A stretch of 11,184 nt of DNA, taken from an uncultured Eubacterium sp. GTDB lineage: Bacteria > Bacillota > Clostridia > Lachnospirales > Lachnospiraceae. The notes beneath the pieces were generated by a model. The model ran no database searches. It was not told the DNA's origin and saw nothing but the letters and a program-made list of their open reading frames with translations. Within the stretch, counting starts at the first letter, position 1; each line of letters begins with the position of its first letter. A program made the position numbers and the translations under genes. Below, piece after piece: positions 7,378-11,184 of the stretch. The stretch lies in contig CAJTSV010000118.1 in the NCBI GenBank assembly GCA_910579075.1, positions 1 through 11,184 of the forward strand, in the 5' to 3' direction.

Positions 7378-8784
7378 TCAAAATATTCGAATGAGTACAG
7401 ATTCAATTACTTTATCAGGTATATCAACATATCTAAATAAACAGGCATATCCAAGTGCGAGTAACGCTGTATATATACGTGCACTGTCACCCCATTCAAC
7501 TGTGCCAGAATGAGTTTTATTATTTCGAAAGTTCACAAATGCAGCTACACTGGCCTCGCTTATCTGAGGCAATGACCTTTTAGCTATGATTGCATCAATT
7601 ATACAACGATTTTCATTGTAGAGTGTAAGTATTTTTTGTTTTAACGTATAATCCAGATAATCAAAAGCACTATTAATCGTAGTTTCATTGCAGGCATTCA
7701 TGTCATCATGGCTTTCGATAAATGTAGCTATTGTTTTTTTTATTTCCTTTTTCAGATTTTCTATGAGATTGTCTTTCTCCCTGTTCCTTTTACCCCACTT
7801 GCAGGCAACCTCCAAGGCTGTGCATAAATCTTGAATATTTGTAATTGTTACTTTACCAATCATCCCATTATCTTCTGGCAAGATTTCAAGCAAAGAGTCA
7901 GCTTCATTATTCATAATCGCATTTATCAAATTAGGAACATAATCCGAAATACTGTATATTGAAATAACATTTTGACATTTCCTTACAGAATAATTTTCAT
8001 AGTGGTCAAATATCCTGCAGACTCCCGTTCGAAATAATTCATTTTCAGAATTTTTTTGTCTGATATCTGTCTCAAAGGAAACGTTGTTTTGCAAAGTTAA
8101 AATAGCAATCAAATCTTTAATAATGCTATAATATTTTTCCACGTCATTAAAGCTCTTGGCTTTTTCAAACGTAAGACGGATAAAGGAATTGAGTTCTCCA
8201 AGGCTGTATGCTCCATGATGTTCTGCATTTACATCTTCTCCTGTTTGAGCTACAGAAATTGTTAAGGCAATTTTCTCACCGTCCATTTCAAACTCAGTTG
8301 AGTAAGTATAATCATTCCACGGACGTATCTTAATTTCTCTTGCTCCATCATTTTCTAAATATCCGTCATAATTAGATTTTTCAACCGCCAATTGAGGATT
8401 GCATACTGCATTTATGTTTCCCCCAATAAACATAATGGCGTGGAACCTATCCCATTCCTCTGTCAAATTACGAAAAAAGCCCTCCCCATTACCCTCTGCC
8501 TTTATTATGATGGGTGTTGCAAACTTAATGGAAGGGGTAAATCCTAAAGACCGTGTGCTGAATTTATCATTGCGTATTATTGCAATCAGACCATCATAAT
8601 CTTCACCTAACAGATACTCAGGCAATTCTGTCTTACGAGAACGTAATCTTTCAAAAGCTTCATCTATTTCAGTTTCCTCATTTTGAGCTGGAAGCAAAGT
8701 AACTATATTATTCGATACGCTGTATGCGCATTTGTCATCCCCTACCTTTAGATAACCACAAAAATTATCAGATATTTTTTTCAT
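7378..8784 (-). CDS. ApeA-like HEPN-domain protein, candidate anti-phage ribonuclease
   Basis: This 468-aa soluble protein resembles the ApeA-type group of HEPN defence proteins. HEPN domains are metal-independent RNases that typically block phage growth by cutting RNA in infected cells. The C-terminal helical domain (about 310-468) has the hallmark R-X4-H motif as R420-NNKT-H425 in FVNFRNNKTHSG, followed by long helices. An upstream helix, DLCTALEVACKWGKR (319-333), fits the first HEPN helix. The N-terminal half (about 1-205) is beta-rich with LLGEDYDGLI at 58-67 and FIGGNINAVCNP at 119-130, as in the sensing-type N-terminal domain of this group. It is shorter than some ApeA members. The start is fixed by AAGGAG (8800-8795), 10 nt before the ATG. 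A 51-aa ORF follows after 2 nt. A complete IS lies 15 nt upstream of the RBS and probably separates the gene from its promoter. Its AT content is higher than that of the IS and the helicase gene. Confidence 0.75.
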   Translation of the reverse strand: MKKISDNFCGYLKVGDDKCAYSVSNNIVTLLPAQNEETEIDEAFERLRSRKTELPEYLLGEDYDGLIAIIRNDKFSTRSLGFTPSIKFATPIIIKAEGNGEGFFRNLTEEWDRFHAIMFIGGNINAVCNPQLAVEKSNYDGYLENDGAREIKIRPWNDYTYSTEFEMDGEKIALTISVAQTGEDVNAEHHGAYSLGELNSFIRLTFEKAKSFNDVEKYYSIIKDLIAILTLQNNVSFETDIRQKNSENELFRTGVCRIFDHYENYSVRKCQNVISIYSISDYVPNLINAIMNNEADSLLEILPEDNGMIGKVTITNIQDLCTALEVACKWGKRNREKDNLIENLKKEIKKTIATFIESHDDMNACNETTINSAFDYLDYTLKQKILTLYNENRCIIDAIIAKRSLPQISEASVAAFVNFRNNKTHSGTVEWGDSARIYTALLALGYACLFRYVDIPDKVIESVLIRIF

Positions 8785-8803
8785 GAAAATAAAGCTCCTT
8801 AAT

Positions 8804-8814
8804 AAAATTTTTAT
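8804..8814. repeat. Left copy of 11-bp direct repeat flanking the IS
   Basis: AAAATTTTTAT occurs here and again at 10542-10552, immediately outside both ends of the insertion sequence. This fits a target-site duplication. Because the IS ends share a T/A with it, the true duplication could be 9-11 bp. The target is A/T-only and nearly palindromic. Confidence 0.7.
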
Positions 8815-8893
8815 TAGGCAATTGTTAAATTGCCATACCCGTTGATTTTACTGGGTTTCCTTGTTGTTTCTATATAAATTTTCTCTCCGCAAA

Positions 8894-8902
8894 TGATATA
8901 AT
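8894..8902 (+). promoter_or_regulatory. Extended -10 promoter of the transposase
   Basis: TGATATAAT (8894-8902) is a perfect extended -10 (TGN-TATAAT). No good -35 stands 17 bp upstream, which such promoters do not need. Transcription would start near 8909, about 38 nt before the ATG. Confidence 0.55.
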
Positions 8903-8946
8903 GGAAATACCACTAACCACAATACTACTCACGGAGGAGAAAATTT

Positions 8947-10377
8947 ATGGCTGTTAAATACCATCAGATTTCTTTAAAAGATATCTTTTCAGACTGCAGA
9001 GATATGTTCATCGACGATACCCCTTCCTTTTTCCAGCTCCTTGAAGAACATTTCGATCTCTCTGAATTTATCCCTTCTGTCTTTTATAACGCTTTTTACC
9101 AGCATCTTGGTCGCAAAAGGGATTATCCCCTTACCGCCTTCCTTTCCGCCCTCATCCTCCAGAAGATCTTCTCTATCCCTACAGATTCCCTTCTTATTCT
9201 TCTGCTCCATATCTGTAAGGAACTTAGGGATTTCTGTGGCTTTTCAAAAGTCCCTGATGCTCCGCTTTTTACACGCTTCAAACTCGGTTTTGCAGACCAC
9301 ATTGAACTCATGTTCCAGCAGATGGTGGATTATACCGAACCCATCTGTCAGACCGTCGACGCTTCCCTTGCCTCCATGCTTACCTTCGATACCTCCGGTA
9401 TTGAGCTTTATGTCACGGAAAATAATCCCAAAACCCTCAATTCCCTGATCCGCCGTCTCAAGACTTACTATAAGGATAATCCTGATGTTGACCCTTATAA
9501 GATGGCTTACGGTCTCATGCCTTCACAGGCTGCTTCCTGCCCTGACGCAAAACAGCAGTATATCAACGGCCATTTCTGCTATGCTGACAAGTTCGCCATC
9601 CTCACGAACGGCCTGGGCATCGTGCGGCACATCACTTTTCTGGATGATGATTTTAAGGCCGCCCACCCGGAAGTCCCTGTGGAAAAGAAGTCAGACTCCC
9701 CGGATGAGGATAAATCCATCGGCGATTCCTCGTCCTTAAAGCCAATCCTCTCTGATTTCTTTTCGCTCCACCCAGGCTTCCACCCTGATACCTTCCTGGG
9801 CGATTCCGCTTTTGACACCATTGATACTTACGGCTTCCTTAAGGATGAATTTCATTTTTCCAGAGCCCTTATCCCATATAACCCCAGGAATGAAAGCACA
9901 CTTGAAAAAGTCGGCTATAATGCTTACGGCTATCCCACCTGTCCCAAAGACAGCACACTGGACATGAAATATGCCGGACACTGCCATGAGAAAGGGCGTT
10001 CAGACCGCGACAAATGGGTCTGCCCTAAAGTCCACATGGTAAAAGGGCGATGGGTATGCGATTGCCAAGATCCCTGCAGCACCGCTAAAAAAGGGCGTAC
10101 AACCTATACTTATGAAAACATGGACTTCCGTATGTTTCCCGGTATCCAGCGGGATTCTGATGAATGGGTTTCCCTTTATAAAATCAGGACCATCGTGGAA
10201 AGAAGCATTAACCATTTCAAGATCAACATGTGTGTCGCCGGGAGGAAGACCCTCAACCATGTCACTACAAAAGCGGATGTATTCCTCGCCGGGATTGCCA
10301 GCCAGCTTACCGTGATCGTCGCCCACCGTATGAGTTATCCACAATATATCAGAAGCCTCAAACCGTTAATTGCCTGA
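8947..10377 (+). CDS. DDE transposase of the IS4/IS5/IS1182 superfamily
   Basis: This 476-aa enzyme cuts and joins the IS ends. The RNase H-like catalytic triad is visible: D148 in TFDTSG, D286 in LGDSAFD and E418 in YKIRTIVERSINHFK. The last fits the Y-(2)-R-(3)-E-(6)-K signature of the IS4 superfamily (Y411, R414, E418, K425). Before the final Glu lies a Cys-rich segment (C332, C346, C359, C371, C373, C377) that could bind zinc. GGAGG (8933-8937) lies 9 nt before the ATG. The gene is full length, unbroken and lies wholly inside the IS. The exact IS family is uncertain; it is clearly different from the IS1182-type copy at the right edge. It points away from the HEPN gene. Confidence 0.88.
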   Translation: MAVKYHQISLKDIFSDCRDMFIDDTPSFFQLLEEHFDLSEFIPSVFYNAFYQHLGRKRDYPLTAFLSALILQKIFSIPTDSLLILLLHICKELRDFCGFSKVPDAPLFTRFKLGFADHIELMFQQMVDYTEPICQTVDASLASMLTFDTSGIELYVTENNPKTLNSLIRRLKTYYKDNPDVDPYKMAYGLMPSQAASCPDAKQQYINGHFCYADKFAILTNGLGIVRHITFLDDDFKAAHPEVPVEKKSDSPDEDKSIGDSSSLKPILSDFFSLHPGFHPDTFLGDSAFDTIDTYGFLKDEFHFSRALIPYNPRNESTLEKVGYNAYGYPTCPKDSTLDMKYAGHCHEKGRSDRDKWVCPKVHMVKGRWVCDCQDPCSTAKKGRTTYTYENMDFRMFPGIQRDSDEWVSLYKIRTIVERSINHFKINMCVAGRKTLNHVTTKADVFLAGIASQLTVIVAHRMSYPQYIRSLKPLIA

Positions 10378-10541
10378 AAAAATATCAAGTTTTCATAATT
10401 CTTGTGCAGGCTTATTAAAATATGTCTGAAATTCAATATTGTCTGTCAATTCAGAAATAATTCCGAACAATAACTCGTTTTTTCTCCTTATATACGGATA
10501 GTTATCCACATCAAAGACAAAAAGCATTTAACAATTACCTA

Positions 10542-10552
10542 AAAATTTTTAT
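10542..10552. repeat. Right copy of 11-bp direct repeat flanking the IS
   Basis: AAAATTTTTAT, identical to 8804-8814, directly follows the right terminal inverted repeat. Joining the two flanks through one copy rebuilds a continuous leader from the promoter near 10600 to the RBS of the HEPN gene. Confidence 0.7.
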
Positions 10553-10595
10553 CGTTAAGCCAACTTTTGCATCAACTTTGCCGTTAATAAAAATA

Positions 10596-10604
10596 ATTAT
10601 ATCA
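10596..10604 (-). promoter_or_regulatory. Probable original promoter of the HEPN gene
   Basis: On the minus strand, TGATATAAT (10604-10596) is a perfect extended -10. Transcription would start near 10589 and run into the right end of the IS. With the IS removed, the leader to the HEPN gene's ATG would be about 75 nt. A -35 match is poor. There is no other minus-strand gene between here and the IS that it could serve. Confidence 0.55.
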
Positions 10605-10632
10605 AATCCTATGTTAAATTCCCACACAATTT

Positions 10633-10665
10633 CATAAAAATAAAACGCTCTGACAAAGCAGAGCG
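10633..10665 (-). terminator. Terminator after the broken integrase
   Basis: CGCTCTG (10646-10652) and CAGAGCG (10659-10665) form a perfect 7-bp stem with a 6-nt loop. On the minus strand TTTTATTTTT follows at once (10645-10634). It lies 16 nt past the stop of the integrase remnant and insulates it from the promoter near 10600. Confidence 0.8.
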
Positions 10666-10681
10666 CCCTATCATCTCCTCA

Positions 10682-10837
10682 TTAAATTGCCCGAAACACC
10701 TTCTGTGAAACCGGTTTTTCCTCTTTTGTTTTTTCCAGTTCCTTCCTAGCTTCTGCCAATTCCTCCATCCGTTTCAGCTCATCTGTTGTATCCTACAGCC
10801 CAAAGTGCGTGTAGGTGTTCAGCGTCACCCCCCAGCC
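10682..10837 (-). pseudogene. C-terminal remnant of a second tyrosine integrase
   Basis: On the minus strand the frame reads GVTLNTYTHFGL, then TAG (10797-10795), then DTTDELKRMEELAEARKELE and onward to ...SQKVFRAI and a TAA at 10684-10682. The first part is the usual catalytic-tyrosine box of phage/Tn916-type integrases (V.LN.Y.H), and the tail is their typical charged helix. The TAG stands where family members usually have Glu, so one base change made it. Everything upstream is missing, replaced by the end of the IS1182-type element near 10838. This remnant probably marks the edge of an older integrated element. It is unrelated in detail to the recombinase at 589. Confidence 0.7.
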
Positions 10838-11184
10838 TGTCCGAAAACTAGATTTTTAGGCATAAATTTAGCCCCTTTCATTCTTCTGTGACATTGAAAA
10901 CTGAATAAAATACACAGTATGAAGAAAGAGGCTTATGCCTGTTCCATCAATTCCATCATTTTTTGAAATCCAAGAAGATTTTTCGCCCGTTCAAGATTAT
11001 ACCCCAGACAGAAGAGCGCAAACTCTCCAGCCGCTTTTCGCATCCCCCTCAGCAGGAAATAAGCGGCTCCCATCGCTCGTTTTATTGTCCCAAACGGATG
11101 CTCCGATAAACACATTCTTTGGCGCATCTTTTCCTTGTTTGGTTTCAGAAAAAACTTTACAACCCTTCTTTTTTCATAATGCCA
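10838..11184 (-). mobile_element. 3' end of an IS1182-type insertion sequence (partial)
   Basis: The element starts at about 10838 (CTGTCCGAAAACTAGA), where the integrase remnant stops matching, and continues off the right edge with its transposase on the minus strand. The other end is outside the window, so the terminal repeat and target duplication cannot be checked. The boundary is uncertain by roughly 10 bp. Confidence 0.55.
10933..11184 (-). CDS. Transposase C-terminus, IS1182 family (partial)
   Basis: The last 83 codons of a transposase enter from the right edge (starts WHYEKRRVVKFF) and end in a TAA at 10935-10933. The segment SEHPFGTIKRAMGAAYFLLRG is the characteristic C-terminal box of IS1182-type DDE transposases and carries the catalytic Glu. 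GEFALFCLGYNLERA follows, as is usual for the family. The frame is intact as far as it can be seen. Confidence 0.8.
   Translation of the reverse strand, partial: WHYEKRRVVKFFLKPNKEKMRQRMCLSEHPFGTIKRAMGAAYFLLRGMRKAAGEFALFCLGYNLERAKNLLGFQKMMELMEQA

Larger units (their letters stand above)
8815..10541 (+). mobile_element. Complete insertion sequence, 1727 bp
   Basis: The element is bounded by 16-bp terminal inverted repeats, TAGGCAATTGTTAAAT (8815-8830) and the complement of TAGGTAATTGTTAAAT (10526-10541), with one mismatch. An 11-bp direct repeat lies outside. It carries one transposase gene. The left end also holds its own palindrome, GGCAATT-GTTA-AATTGCC (8817-8834), not shared by the right end. 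The coding part is more GC-rich than its neighbours, consistent with recent arrival. Both ends and the transposase look intact, so it may still be mobile. Confidence 0.85.

Noticed and set aside
8804..8830. Possible hybrid promoter from the IS left end (TTAACA plus a -10 in the flank) driving the HEPN gene
   Set aside because: The best -10 (TTTATT, 16-nt spacer) is weak and its start point would fall at or within the RBS, leaving no ribosome binding site.
8989..10344. Long antisense and alternate-frame ORFs across the transposase
   Set aside because: They are shadows of an intact DDE transposase with full catalytic motifs, and none has an RBS.
1..11184. CRISPR arrays, tRNA or rRNA genes
   Set aside because: No regularly spaced repeats and no tRNA-like or rRNA-like sequence were seen by eye in either strand.

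Overview
The window looks like an accessory region from a low-GC Firmicute, most likely a Clostridia/Lachnospiraceae-type gut anaerobe. The basis is AT-rich intergenic DNA, strong AAGGAG-type ribosome binding sites, TATAAT-type promoters and the protein families present. This taxonomic reading is inference from style, not from a marker gene. Nearly every gene belongs to, or is a remnant of, mobile DNA.

Left part (1-3650). The 5' end of an unrecognised gene runs off the left edge on the minus strand, with a clear promoter and an 11-bp inverted repeat in its leader. Next comes an intact 306-aa tyrosine recombinase (589-1509, +), then a 0.5-kb gene-free stretch holding a perfect 17-bp inverted repeat. 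Two minus-strand hypothetical genes follow (273 aa and 90 aa). The second abuts a short plus-strand XRE-type regulator that lacks a visible RBS, so that junction may be a recombination scar.

Centre (3651-7140). A large minus-strand replication-type protein combines a PrimPol-like N-terminus, a Cys cluster and a helicase. It is frameshifted near its 3' end, so the conserved last helicase motif now lies in another frame. A small excisionase-like DNA-binding gene is divergent from it and ends in a strong terminator. Primase-helicase, Xis-like protein and integrase together suggest a decaying integrative element. After it lies a degraded minus-strand gene and a 42-aa overlapping ORF.

Right part (7140-11184). 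A 468-aa protein with a C-terminal HEPN motif (RNNKTH) resembles the ApeA family of anti-phage HEPN ribonucleases. A 51-aa ORF starts 2 nt after its stop. A complete 1.73-kb insertion sequence, with 16-bp terminal inverted repeats and an 11-bp direct repeat, sits 15 nt upstream of its RBS. On the far side of the IS is a good extended -10 promoter that was probably the gene's own. Beyond that are a terminator, the broken C-terminus of a second tyrosine integrase, and the 3' end of a different, IS1182-type element that leaves the window.

The most interesting system is the HEPN defence gene with its small downstream ORF, placed next to an integrase remnant and apparently cut off from its promoter by an IS.
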